From: Dissulfuribacter thermophilus
GTDB taxonomy: Bacteria; Desulfobacterota; Dissulfuribacteria; Dissulfuribacterales; Dissulfuribacteraceae
Assembly (NCBI RefSeq): GCF_001687335.1
Contig: NZ_MAGO01000002.1
Location: 169,198 to 233,197, forward strand
Direction of reading: 5' to 3'
DNA: 64,000 nt
Shown: positions 10,619 to 21,675 of the stretch, one piece after another
Layout of the letters: each line of letters opens with the position of its first letter
Numbering within the stretch: position 1 is the first letter of the stretch
Program-made: the position numbers and the translations under genes
The notes under the pieces: generated by a model
Seen by the model: only the letters and a program-made list of their open reading frames with translations
Databases searched by the model: none
What the model was told of the DNA's origin: nothing

Positions 10619-10769
10619 AAAAAAACTCTCTTCTAAAAGGCCTCTTCCTCAGTACAAAATGACAGGCTTTATAAGGCTAACCTATAGAAAAAAGAGAGCA
10701 TTTTTTCTCAGACAAGAAATAGGGGGATGCTTAGAGCAAAAAGATTTGGCATGAATCTAGACCTTATTA

Positions 10770-11552
10770 TTAAATAAGTTTTTTATAATAAGGACATTTT
10801 TCCTTCCTACATCCATGGGGATGAAACGTATCGTAATTACAAACTATTCTTTGTTCAGGTCTAGTCAGCGAAATATTTAGTTCTTCTTTCAAGAATTTTA
10901 AGGCTATTTCCAACGATTTCCATGAATAAGCTTTACAACAGCTTGGGCCAGTAAGCTCAGCGACTGCCTGAGCAATTTTTGCTGTCACATTCATGGTTGT
11001 CTTTTGTTCTCTGTCAGTACCGCATTTTGCCCCTAATAATATGGAAAAACATCCACCAATTGCAGGGACAATTCCGCATACTCCAGTTAAACCACAATAG
11101 CCACTAAAAGCCTGTTTACTAATTCTCGAAAATACTTCATCAAAAGTATCTTCTGCTATGGTTGTTTTTCCTGCATTCTTAATGGCTGCCAAAAGTGATC
11201 CTGCTACCATAAAGGCATGATGGCAGCCTAGCATTGATATATTTGGAGATTCCAGTATTGATTCAAATATGTGAAAAGGGTTGTCGGAAGTTGTGGCCAA
11301 ACATATTTCCTTTGTTTTTTCAATGGCTGGTCTATTGTGGCAATCTTCACAGATAGCATGACCTTTTGAACAAATTATATATCCTAAAAATTTTTTCCCA
11401 CAATAATAGCATATAAATCTCTTCTCTTTTAAATGATATTCAAGGGGTGCACCACATATCAAACAATCGTTTATTTCGGTTTTCGCCAGATCTGGCGAAC
11501 TGTGGTTTGGCTGTCAGCAGCCAGTTGTAATGGGTTGTATCTTACCTATCAT
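10770..11552 (-). CDS. stand-alone DUF5714 protein, candidate selenoprotein with UGA at codon 13
   Basis: Read from the ATG at 11552, preceded by AAAGAGG with a 5-base spacer, the frame runs MIGKIQPITTGC, then TGA (11516-11514), then QPNHSSPDLAKTEIND and CLICGAPLEY on to the end: 260 codons with UGA at position 13. The peptide after the UGA is homologous to the fusion protein just downstream (SSPDLA versus SSPNLA, CLICGAP versus CLLCGAP, KIQP versus KIDP), and the C-U pair falls where the fusion has its CSCC cluster. This argues that the UGA is translated. An alternative start, TTG at 11462, has no ribosome-binding site and cuts into the CLICG zinc-ribbon-like motif. The rest is a divergent DUF5714 domain: GCHHAFM, GYCGLTGVCG, GPSCCKAYSW, and a Cys-rich tail (CRKEKCPYYKK). 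No selA, selB or selC is in the window, so Sec insertion is inferred. Confidence 0.72.
11482..11516 (-). promoter_or_regulatory. candidate bacterial SECIS element
   Basis: On the minus strand, UGA is followed by 14 bases and then a 7-bp perfect stem, TTCGCCA / TGGCGAA, closed by the 4-base loop GATC. The loop begins with G and lies 21 bases after the UGA. Bacterial SECIS elements are known to need a small apical loop with G in its first or second position, about 16-37 bases from the UGA. The same 18 bases, TTCGCCAGATCTGGCGAA, are a perfect DNA palindrome, so a transcription factor site is the main alternative. The hairpin lies inside conserved coding sequence (SSPDLAK), which favours the SECIS reading. 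Confidence 0.6.
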
Positions 11553-11798
11553 AAGTACCTCTTTGAGATTTTTTTCTAAATTTCGCTATTGAAGTTATGT
11601 AATATACAGGTGCCGATGATAGCGTCTCCTGCCATGTTTAATCCTGTACAACTCCAACTCATCTCCCCCATAATAACTCCACACCTCATCCCACACAACT
11701 CTGTGCCTACAGTTATATTCCCCTCCACCAGTAGACCCAGATTATGCAATCTGACTCGATTGAGTTCTTTCTAGAACCACTCCCTTAATATCTAACGG
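11553..11798. other. intergenic, no gene seen
   Basis: A 246-base gap upstream of the DUF5714 gene. The plus-strand frame at 11589-11774 has no ribosome-binding site and odd composition (many Pro, Ile and Thr). A 13-base CCCAGATTATGCA at about 11736-11748 matches the end of the repeat family at 42415 and 52666, perhaps a relic. Confidence 0.4.
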
Positions 11799-12719
11799 TT
11801 AGGTCATCTTGGGCAAAAAAGGCTGTCCAAGGGCATTGGCAAAATCCAGGACATCTTCTTCACTACCTCTAAACGGACCACCTTTTTCTAGCTTCATGGT
11901 GGCCGTCATCGCCGCAAATTTACCTACTTCATCAAGTTTGGTGGTTTGCTCCCTATAAAAGAGATAACCAGCCATGTAAGTGTCACCGCATCCTGTCGGA
12001 TCAATGGTACCTAGATCCTGAGCTGAATAACTCGAAATCCAGTATGACTTACCTTTGGAGTAAATCAATGATGGATTACTACCACAGGTTATAACGACTT
12101 CTTCTACACCGAAGTTTGACAATTCAACGGCAATTTCTGTTAGATTCCATTTAGTAGATAGGATTCTCGCCTCTTCTTCATTGGCCTTTACTATGTTCAC
12201 TAAAGCAAGCACTTCTTTTTTCTCTTCCCACACTACATGCCTCACTTGTGTCCAGCCTCGCCCCCTCTTTACAAAGTCCCTCACAAGTCCTTGCACATCG
12301 AGGGAAACTGTTGATCTGTCTGCTAGAAACTGTATTACCTCAAGGGGAATATCATATTTAGTCAATGGGCCAAGGTGGAAAATTCTCGCTTCACACCCTG
12401 ATACATCCGAGACAGTAAACGGCTTAGCCACCTCTTTCACCCATTGTACCCTTGTATTGGTGTCATCTGAGTACAAATTCTTGAATGTCGTTGTCCAGTC
12501 ACTCTCTCCTAAGAAGACGTGGATGTCCTCTTCCTCTAATTCTCTTAAAAGAAAGGTATCCTGATCATTTATTTTAGTGATCACGGCGACACTCATACCC
12601 AGATTCTTCAAAGCGATAGCTGTATAATAGGCAGTTCCTCCAGGCATTTGAAATTCACCGTCAGCGCTCTTTACTATGTCCTTCGTTATGTGTCCAACAA
12701 CGCAAACATCAAACATCAT
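11799..12719 (-). CDS. PfkB/ribokinase-family sugar kinase
   Basis: A 306-residue kinase of the PfkB family. The N-terminus MMFDVCVVGHITKDIV with the following GGTAYYTAIALKNLG is the family's substrate-lid region. The C-terminal signature DPTGCGDTYMAGY (about residues 240-252) contains the catalytic aspartate (usually DTTGAGD; here Cys replaces Ala). It transfers phosphate from ATP to a sugar or nucleoside hydroxyl. The substrate cannot be read from the sequence, and the neighbours give no pathway. Two adjacent ATG codons (12719, 12716) could start it; AGGAAA lies just upstream. It stands alone on the minus strand. Confidence 0.85.
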   Translation of the reverse strand: MMFDVCVVGHITKDIVKSADGEFQMPGGTAYYTAIALKNLGMSVAVITKINDQDTFLLRELEEEDIHVFLGESDWTTTFKNLYSDDTNTRVQWVKEVAKPFTVSDVSGCEARIFHLGPLTKYDIPLEVIQFLADRSTVSLDVQGLVRDFVKRGRGWTQVRHVVWEEKKEVLALVNIVKANEEEARILSTKWNLTEIAVELSNFGVEEVVITCGSNPSLIYSKGKSYWISSYSAQDLGTIDPTGCGDTYMAGYLFYREQTTKLDEVGKFAAMTATMKLEKGGPFRGSEEDVLDFANALGQPFLPKMT

Positions 12720-13193
12720 TAGTTTCCTGTTCTTTTTTCCTGGTCAGCTCAAAAGAGCCTGTTTTAATGTGTAATATCTAGCTTTTTTCGAAATTCATTT
12801 TCATTATATACTTTAGATACCAAAATAACGAATTTACTATCGAGTGCCATCATTGATCATTGACCAAGTGTGCCAACTAATATAGCTCAATTCCTACTTA
12901 TCTTTTTTCTTCAGACCAAAAGTGTTTTTGAAAAAATTTACTGAATAGAAAGCCATAATTTTCCATGGCTTTATTATCTCTTTTTTTCACAAAAAAAACG
13001 GCATTCTTTTTGCAAATAAAATTTAGGAAATGTCTCTAATTAATGGAATCCGGATAGGAATGGATTCTATAAGGTCAGTTCCTTAGCAAAAAAAATGGCA
13101 GGCAAAGGACCATTCCGGGCCCTGTTGAAGAAAAACTTTTAACAGGAATCCGGAAGAGGGAGTTTAATCTACAAAAAAAAGGAGGAAGTCTTA
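12720..13193. other. intergenic region with the sigma-54 site
   Basis: A 474-base divergent gap between the PfkB kinase and the Usp gene. Besides the sigma-54 site it holds an AAAGCCAT/ATGGCTTT inverted repeat at about 12950-12973 that could bind an activator, and a long 5' leader after the promoter. No ORF or known RNA is apparent. Confidence 0.4.
12999..13014 (+). promoter_or_regulatory. sigma-54 promoter upstream of uspA-like gene
   Basis: The sequence CGGCATTCTTTTTGCA has GG and GC separated by exactly 10 bases, fitting the -24/-12 consensus TGGCAC-N5-TTGCA. It lies about 180 bases before the start of the Usp gene. The -24 half (GGCATTC) is identical to the one upstream of the tauE gene at 36596-36611. 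Confidence 0.6.
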
Positions 13194-13658
13194 ATGGTTG
13201 AGATCAAGAAAATTTTATTTCCAACAGATCTTGCAACAAGTTCTGAAAAAGTCGTGCCTTATGTAAAGCTTATGGCAGACAAACTAGGTGCGGAAATACA
13301 TATAATTCATGTAATGAGGAGTTTGGAGGACTTCGGTTTTCTAGATGTAGTTTCAGAAGACTATTCTGAAACGCTTTCTTCCTATGAGAAGGAACTTCGT
13401 GTAGGCACTGAAAAGGCACTGGACAAGTTCATTGCAGACAATTTTAGTGATCAAAGCAATGTTCAAAAATTTATTACCATTGGTGATATCATAAATGAGA
13501 TAATTGATTATGCTGATAAAAATCAGATAGATATGATAATAATGGGTACACATAGTAAAAAGGGCCTTGAAAAAATTATGTTTGGTAGTGTGGCAAATGG
13601 AGTGGTAAAGAGAGCCGATTGTCCTGTACTTACAGTAAATCCGTACAAGATGGATTAA
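13194..13658 (+). CDS. universal stress protein, UspA family
   Basis: A 154-residue single-domain Usp. It opens with IKKILFPTDLATSSEK (the strand and Asp of the nucleotide site) and ends with the ATP-binding GTHSKKGLEKIMFGSVANGVVKRADCPVLTV, of which the G-2x-G-9x-G(S/N) pattern is complete, so it probably binds ATP. AAAGGAGG lies 8 bases before the ATG. It is a single-gene unit with its own probable sigma-54 promoter and a terminator, so it is likely switched on by an enhancer-binding activator under stress or starvation. Confidence 0.92.
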   Translation: MVEIKKILFPTDLATSSEKVVPYVKLMADKLGAEIHIIHVMRSLEDFGFLDVVSEDYSETLSSYEKELRVGTEKALDKFIADNFSDQSNVQKFITIGDIINEIIDYADKNQIDMIIMGTHSKKGLEKIMFGSVANGVVKRADCPVLTVNPYKMD

Positions 13659-13686
13659 TAAGGAAGATTCTTAAATTATAATCTTG

Positions 13687-13711
13687 CCTGTTACTGCATT
13701 GCAGTAACAGG
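13687..13711. repeat. perfect hairpin downstream of the Usp gene
   Basis: CCTGTTACTGC and GCAGTAACAGG form an 11-bp perfect stem with an ATT loop. No T-run follows directly, so it may protect the 3' end or act with the next hairpin. Confidence 0.6.
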
Positions 13712-13721
13712 ACAAACTCTG

Positions 13722-13761
13722 AAGGGGCCTATTCAATCTTTAGGGCCCCTTTTAGTTTTTT
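13722..13761 (+). terminator. terminator of the Usp gene
   Basis: AAGGGGCC pairs with GGCCCCTT across a 14-base loop and is followed by TTAGTTTTTT on the plus strand. Confidence 0.75.
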
Positions 13762-13839
13762 GCATGATATTATACGGCAAATTGGAAGAAGTAAGCTATA
13801 TTTATACAACTCAAATATTAAACATTTTAAACTGATATT

Positions 13840-14111
13840 AGGGCACTTTAATGTTCCCTTTTGGAGACATATTGCTTCGATTCGTTCCTTTATAAGAACA
13901 GTTTTTCCGTGGCTCTCTTGGTTATTCAAAAATATGTCTCTTAAGATGTAAGCGCCTATACATCTAAATCACTTCGCTTTTAAATTATGAGTGGCTCCAC
14001 CCAACTCAACGTATTGGCGACCAATTTTCCATATAACAAGAGGTCAAATTCCTATATCTTACGTAGCAGATATCAAATACCCGCAACTCAACTCCTGTGT
14101 TAAAGTGCCCT
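13840..14111. repeat. 12-bp inverted repeat bounding a non-coding 272-base segment
   Basis: AGGGCACTTTAA at 13840-13851 is exactly inverted at 14100-14111. The 248 bases between hold no convincing gene; the short frames there lack ribosome-binding sites. The arrangement suits a small non-autonomous element. I see no clear target duplication. The rest of the 546-base gap up to mnmA (13762-14307) contains a small hairpin (CATAGTT-TTC-AACTATG, about 14169-14185) and nothing else I can name. Confidence 0.4.
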
Positions 14112-14307
14112 TAGACTTGCTATTGGCCTCGCTGGTATAGACAAGGAGCTGAGTGATAGTACACTACGTCATAGTTTTCAACTATGGACATTGACGTGCA
14201 AAGCTGGATAGACTCATTAATATTCTAATGCCAATATAGAAGATAGACTGATTTCAAAGGCTGCCTATCTGGTTACGAAATCTCGTATTGTGTAGTATAG
14301 TATCAAG

Positions 14308-15372
14308 ATGAAAAATCTAAGAGAACGAGACGAAATTCTAGTAGCCCTTTCTGGTGGAGTTGATAGCGCGGTTTCCGCTCTTCTTTTGAAGGAACGGGGT
14401 TTTGATGTCCAGGGTCTTTATCTTGAACTCCTAGGAGAAAGTTTTGAAGCCACTGTTCGCAAACAGAAAAAAACCGTCTTGAGGATTGCAGAACAGTTAG
14501 ACATCAAAATCCACTTCGTAGATAGGAAGAATGCCTTTAATAAAGAGGTAATTTCATATTTTATCGATACATATAGAAAAGGGCTTACTCCGAATCCATG
14601 TGTTTTCTGCAATCCATCCATAAAATTTAAGGAAGGCCTGGCGCAAAAAGAGAAGCTTGGCTTAAGGTTCTTTGCAACGGGACACTATGCCAGGATCGAG
14701 CTACATGATGAACTGGGCTTTATACTGAAAAAGGGTGTAGATCCCAAAAAAGACCAGAGCTATTTTCTCCATAGGTTACCCAAAAGATGGTTGGAGACTA
14801 TCATTTTTCCCCTTGGCGCCTTTAAAAAGGAGGAAATAAGGCAAATCGCCAAGAACAAAGGACTCGATAAGCTCGTTTTAAAAGAAAGCCAAGAGATTTG
14901 TTTTGTTGAAGGTGACTATAGAGAAAGCCTAATTGGGGTTGAAGAAACACCAGGTCCGATTATTTTAAAGACTACTGATGAGATCGTCGGAACCCACAAG
15001 GGCCTCTATAATTACACAATTGGACAAAGACGCGGCATTGGCATCCCTGGCCCAGAGCCTTACTATGTCTTAGAATTAGATACGAAAAATAACGCCTTAA
15101 TCATAGGAACTAAGAAAGATACTCTACAATCAAACTTTTACGTTGAAAATGTTAATTGGCTCGTACCAGAAGAATATGCACGATCTCAAGACATTGAGAT
15201 AAAGATACGCTCTCGCCACAATCCAGCACCAGGTAAGATAGTTGAATGTAATAAAAAAACTGGACGATATAAGATTATGTTTTATGAACCACAATCTTCA
15301 ATAACTCCAGGACAAGCTGCTGTCTTTTATGCAGGAGATGTGGTCCTTGGTGGTGGAGTAATATGCGGATAA
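14308..15372 (+). CDS. mnmA: tRNA-specific 2-thiouridylase MnmA
   Basis: A 354-residue enzyme that adds sulfur to U34 of tRNA Glu, Gln and Lys, using ATP and a persulfide relay. Motifs: SGGVDSAVSALLL (PP-loop, residues 9-21), NPCVFCNPSIKF (first catalytic Cys, about residues 95-106), GHYARIE, KDQSYFLH and SQEICFV with the second Cys (about 200). Length is normal. The ATG has no strong ribosome-binding site. It opens a tightly packed set, mnmA-mtaB-ppx-guaB, with overlapping ends, so tRNA thiolation and methylthiolation are co-expressed. Confidence 0.95.
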   Translation: MKNLRERDEILVALSGGVDSAVSALLLKERGFDVQGLYLELLGESFEATVRKQKKTVLRIAEQLDIKIHFVDRKNAFNKEVISYFIDTYRKGLTPNPCVFCNPSIKFKEGLAQKEKLGLRFFATGHYARIELHDELGFILKKGVDPKKDQSYFLHRLPKRWLETIIFPLGAFKKEEIRQIAKNKGLDKLVLKESQEICFVEGDYRESLIGVEETPGPIILKTTDEIVGTHKGLYNYTIGQRRGIGIPGPEPYYVLELDTKNNALIIGTKKDTLQSNFYVENVNWLVPEEYARSQDIEIKIRSRHNPAPGKIVECNKKTGRYKIMFYEPQSSITPGQAAVFYAGDVVLGGGVICG

Positions 15373-16669
15373 GAATATATACCCTCGGGTGTAAGGTAAA
15401 TCAATTTGAATCTCAGGCCATGGCAGAGGCCCTACAAACGCAAGGACACACTGTTGTGGGCCCAAAGGATGACTTTGATATCTTTATAATAAACACCTGT
15501 GCAGTCACATCCAAGGCATGCTATCAGGCTCGACAGGCGATTAGAAAGGCGCTCAAAAAAAATCCAGACGCAAGGGTCATTGCCACAGGTTGTTATACCC
15601 AAATCGACCCGTGGGGTCTTATTGAATCGATTGATACGAACATTTGCGTGATTGGAAATGATCAAAAGGAGATGCTCCTAAATCTCAAATTGTCTTCTAT
15701 GGATTGTCTGGAGATATTTGTAGGAGACATCTTTAAAAAGAAGACAATTTCACAATTTACGCTTTCAAAACCACAAGGCAGGACCAGGGCCTATCTCAGG
15801 ATCCAAGACGGATGTGATGCCTTTTGCTCATACTGCATAGTCCCTTACGCAAGGGGACCCTCTAGGAGCTTATCCATTGATAAAATCATTGAACAGGCTC
15901 AAAAGTATGTGGATTCAGGGGTAAAAGAGATAGTAGTAACTGGAATTCATGTGGGTTTTTACGGCAAGGATCTTGGTATGAATGATGGCCTTGTTAAGGG
16001 CATTGATGAACTCACCAGGAGATTTCCTGAGTGCCGTTTTAGACTCAGTTCAATCGAGCCCAATGAGTTAAAGGATGAAATCCTGGACCTTTGTGCAGAA
16101 AGAGAAAACTTTTGTAAGCACTTCCACATTCCCCTTCAAAGTGGAAGTTCCAGGGTTCTAAAGGCAATGGGAAGAAAATATGAACCCGAACTATTTGTTG
16201 AACGCACTCATACCATAAGGGAACGGTTTCCCGATGCCTCCATAGGTACAGACTGTCTTGTAGGATTTCCAGGAGAAGATATCTCTGATTTTGAACAGAC
16301 TGCAAAAATCATTGAAGCAACCCCTGTGACATACGTACATGCGTTCCCCTTTTCAAAAAGGCCCGGAACAAGGGCATATGGGCTAAAAGAGACGGTGAAC
16401 AAGAAAGAAAAAGACAGACGCTCCAAGATAATTAGAGAGATTGGGAAACGAAAAAAGGAAGAATTTTATAGAAATCATCTAGGAAAATATCTAAATTGTC
16501 TTGTTGAAAAGGTAGATTTTAAAAAGGGAAAGCTTACCGGTCGCACACAAAACTACTTGTTAATTGAGGCCCTGTTTGACCCACAAAAGTCAGATATTCA
16601 TCCAAATAATGAAATCACAGTCCTAACCAAAGATTATGTTAATGAGAGCTTAATCGGAGTTGTAGTGGC

Positions 16670-16673
<4 letters not shown>
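15363..16673 (+). CDS. mtaB: tRNA t6A37 methylthiotransferase MtaB
   Basis: A 436-residue radical SAM methylthiotransferase. The N-terminal UPF0004 domain holds GCKVNQFES, NTCAVTSKA and ATGC cysteines for one iron-sulfur cluster; the radical SAM motif is CDAFCSYC (about residues 151-158), and a C-terminal TRAM-type segment follows. It converts t6A to ms2t6A at position 37 of tRNAs that read ANN codons. GCKVNQFES places it with MtaB rather than MiaB or RimO. Its ATG overlaps the mnmA stop by 10 bases. Confidence 0.92.
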
Positions 16674-18995
<2,322 letters not shown>

Positions 18996-19062
18996 TTGCT
19001 AGTCTCTATTTAGTTCTGTGAGAATCATGCCTTAGCCAAGGCTTCACATGAACGAACAAAGA

Positions 19063-19105
19063 CATTTTCTTCTCTGGCCCATTGGCCAGAGAAGAAAAAA
19101 ATGTC
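19063..19105. terminator. long hairpin between guaB and mutL
   Basis: ACATTTT-CTTCTCTGGCC pairs with GGCCAGAGAAG-AAAAATGT around a short CATT loop, giving a stem of about 19 bp. It lies between convergent guaB and mutL. There is no T-tail beyond the stem on either strand, so the terminator role is likely but not classical. Confidence 0.5.
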
Positions 19106-19208
19106 TGGCGAGCAGGCCGTCAAATGCCCTATCAAACCATCTATTCTACAACTGGGTTCTTATTTCTGGTAAAGTTGTAGATTATTGACTCGAATGGAAT
19201 CTATGGTT

Positions 19209-20963
19209 TCATTTTCTCTTAAATAATCGCTCAAGATCATCCCTATTTAAAACGACAAATACTGGTCGGCCATGAGGGCAGTTGGTCACCCCTTCCTCAA
19301 TACATTCGTAAACTAGGTTTTTCAACTCCATGCCATGCAAGGCCTGTCCTGCCTTTACAGCGCTTCCACACGCCACCTTTGCAACCAAATCGTGTAAAAA
19401 GGTCTCTGACGAAGCCGAAGGGGTTGAAAAGGCCTTGTCCACAATAGACCTGACCCCCTCTTCCCTATTTTCAAGGACGGCAAGACTTGCAGGCACCCGT
19501 CGGACTGCAACTTCTGTTGCTCCAAAAACGTCGAGGTCAAAACCAAGGGGCGACAGGGTCTTTTTTACTTCATGCACTATCTCCATTTCCTCAGGAGACC
19601 GTTCAATAATGATGGGAAAAGCAAGTCCCTGACCTGGAAGCCTTCCCTTAGCCTTTAATTGATCTAATAGGCGCTTAAAAAGAAGTGCCTCATGGGCACC
19701 ATGTTGGTCCATTAAAAAAAGACCGTCTCTAACCATTCCAACGATATATGTATCTAAGACCTGTCCCAATATAGTAGGTAATTCCTCAGATTCGTTATAG
19801 GTTACATGCTCGAGTTGTTGTTCTTGGACCTTTGAATTTTCAAGCTCCTTTGTCTCCTCGAAAAAAGGTATTTGGGAATAGCTCGACATGACAGTCTTAA
19901 CAGATTGTGACTCAGAGGGTGTTTCGTAACTATCTTCTTCAACTGTAGAAATCTCTTGCTCTGGCCTTTTCCTTAAAAAAGCGTTTTTTATAGAGGCGTA
20001 AACCAGCTTAAATACCCGATCTGAGTATCTGAATCTCACTTCCTGCTTGGATGGATGGCAATTCACGTCCACAAGCTCTGAATCCATATCAAGAAATAGG
20101 ACGAGGGCCGGATACTCATTTTTCATGAATAGGCCCCTAGAGGCCTCTTTAACGGCCTTTAGAATAAAACGCGAACCAAAAGGACGCCTATTTAAAAAGA
20201 AATGACACTGTCTCGGGCCAGTTATCCCAGCCCCAGGAGTTGAGACAGCACCGCTGATCTTAATGCCATAGCCTTCCCCTTCAATAGGTACTAGTTTGGA
20301 TGCCAATTCCTGTCCCAAAAGGGGAACGAATCGTTCTTGAAATCCTGCCCTCTTGGGTGAACTAAAAAGTTCCTTTCTACCAGACCTAAGAACAAAGGAT
20401 TTTTCTGGGAAGGCTACTGCATAGGTCCTGACTACTTTATTAATGTGCCCCAGCTCTGCCTGATCTGATTTTAAAAACCTTCGTCTTGCCGGGATTTCAA
20501 GAAAAAGATCCCTTACCTCAACTATAGTTCCGAAAGGACAAGGACAGGGCCTTACCTCCTTGTTTCTTCCGAAAAAGACCTTGACCATCCAGCCCGAATC
20601 CATCTCCTCCCCACTCTCTATGGAGCGACTCTTTATAACTAGTTCACTCACTGCCCCAATACTAGGGAGAGCTTCACCACGAAAACCCAAGGTCTTTATT
20701 GCATAGAGGTCTTCTTCATCCTCGATCTTACTAGTGGCATGACGTTCAACACACAATTCTAGGTCTTCCTTTTTCATGCCATTACCGTTGTCCATGACGC
20801 GAATAAGGCTCTTTCCCCCCTTCTCAACCTCAACTACGATCTCGCTTGCACCGGCATCCAGAGCGTTTTCTATGAGCTCTTTGACTACAGACGATGGCCT
20901 TTCCACCACCTCGCCTGCTGCAATCTGGTTGGCAATATGGGGAGGAAGGATTCTAATAGACAT
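19209..20963 (-). CDS. mutL: DNA mismatch repair protein MutL
   Basis: A 584-residue protein. The GHKL ATPase part shows IANQIAAGEVVERPSSVVKE, DNGNGM and TLGFRGEALPSI in the first 110 residues. A variable linker lies at about 340-400. The C-terminal dimerisation domain has MDQHGAHEALLF (about 413-424), the DQHA--E metal motif of the MutL endonuclease, and ACGSAVKAGQ and CPHGRPVFVVL near the end. So this is the nicking MutL found in bacteria without MutH. Its ATG overlaps the stop of the UPF0149 gene (TGATG). No mutS is in the window. Confidence 0.95.
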   Translation of the reverse strand: MSIRILPPHIANQIAAGEVVERPSSVVKELIENALDAGASEIVVEVEKGGKSLIRVMDNGNGMKKEDLELCVERHATSKIEDEEDLYAIKTLGFRGEALPSIGAVSELVIKSRSIESGEEMDSGWMVKVFFGRNKEVRPCPCPFGTIVEVRDLFLEIPARRRFLKSDQAELGHINKVVRTYAVAFPEKSFVLRSGRKELFSSPKRAGFQERFVPLLGQELASKLVPIEGEGYGIKISGAVSTPGAGITGPRQCHFFLNRRPFGSRFILKAVKEASRGLFMKNEYPALVLFLDMDSELVDVNCHPSKQEVRFRYSDRVFKLVYASIKNAFLRKRPEQEISTVEEDSYETPSESQSVKTVMSSYSQIPFFEETKELENSKVQEQQLEHVTYNESEELPTILGQVLDTYIVGMVRDGLFLMDQHGAHEALLFKRLLDQLKAKGRLPGQGLAFPIIIERSPEEMEIVHEVKKTLSPLGFDLDVFGATEVAVRRVPASLAVLENREEGVRSIVDKAFSTPSASSETFLHDLVAKVACGSAVKAGQALHGMELKNLVYECIEEGVTNCPHGRPVFVVLNRDDLERLFKRK

Positions 20964-21595
20964 CAGTTGATTAATGGAGTTGGGGCCTTCCTATTTAACC
21001 AGTATTCATATATACCAAGGACTGAGTAGGGTAAGCCCTCACTAATATGTGCAATCTCGTCAGGAGTATATGCCTCAAGCTCTTGAAGACCCTCTTCTGT
21101 ACCAAAAAGTAAGGGGATTGTGAGAAAAAGGGATGCATCTTCAGATTCCATCATGGATTTCCAACTATCCATTCTAAGAGACATACCCCTTACAAAGCCA
21201 TAACACCAATCACTGATTATAGGAAAGGACTTTCCATTGAACTCCAAAAAATATATTAATGGTTCAAAATTATCAGGATCTTCATAGAACTCACTAACTA
21301 TACCAGTGTACATCCTCATAATGAGTTCAAGACTATCCTCTCTACCTTCACTATAATTCTCTTCAACATCATCTTCGACTAATCCAATGGCAATAGGCAA
21401 CCATTCACTTGGCATTATATATCCAGGCCCAATCGTAATGGCTGTGAGGAAGCCATGGAGCCCTGACAGATCCAGGCATTCTTCTGGCACCTGGTCGGAA
21501 TTCAAGAAGTCATCCAATTCTGCCAGTTCCTCCTCTGTAATGGGCCTGTTGATTTTATCCATTAAAAATGCCATTTTTTCTCCAAAACTACTCAT
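20963..21595 (-). CDS. UPF0149 (YecA/YgfB-like) protein
   Basis: A protein of 210 residues (216 if a TTG at 21613 is used; neither start has a well-spaced ribosome-binding site). ITEEELAELDDFL, LSGLHGFLTAI and IGPGYIMPSEWLP match the UPF0149 family, and acidic residues are common. The C-terminal SEC-C zinc motif of many YecA proteins is absent. The family's role is unclear. It is translationally coupled to mutL and follows korB by about 80 bases. Confidence 0.75.
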   Translation of the reverse strand: MSSFGEKMAFLMDKINRPITEEELAELDDFLNSDQVPEECLDLSGLHGFLTAITIGPGYIMPSEWLPIAIGLVEDDVEENYSEGREDSLELIMRMYTGIVSEFYEDPDNFEPLIYFLEFNGKSFPIISDWCYGFVRGMSLRMDSWKSMMESEDASLFLTIPLLFGTEEGLQELEAYTPDEIAHISEGLPYSVLGIYEYWLNRKAPTPLIN

Positions 21596-21675
21596 AAGCT
21601 GAATATCGCCCAAATCCTCGGTCAGACAAGTTTGAAGAAAATGCAGGGCAACAGATTTCGAAGTATTTTATTACA

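Noticed and set aside
11462..11462. TTG at 11462 as the start of the DUF5714 gene
   Set aside because: No ribosome-binding site; it would cut off the first Cys of CLICGAP and the SSPDLA stretch shared with the fusion.
11482..11499. Perfect 18-base palindrome as a plain operator
   Set aside because: Not excluded, but it lies inside conserved coding sequence after a start with a good ribosome-binding site, and its loop and distance fit a SECIS.
11736..11748. CCCAGATTATGCA near 11736 as another element copy
   Set aside because: Only 13 bases match one end; no partner end nearby.
11589..11774. 61-codon plus-strand frame between DUF5714 and the kinase
   Set aside because: No ribosome-binding site, odd composition and no family; an accidental open frame.
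13760..13951. 63-codon frame after the Usp terminator
   Set aside because: Starts inside the terminator and runs into the inverted-repeat segment; no ribosome-binding site.
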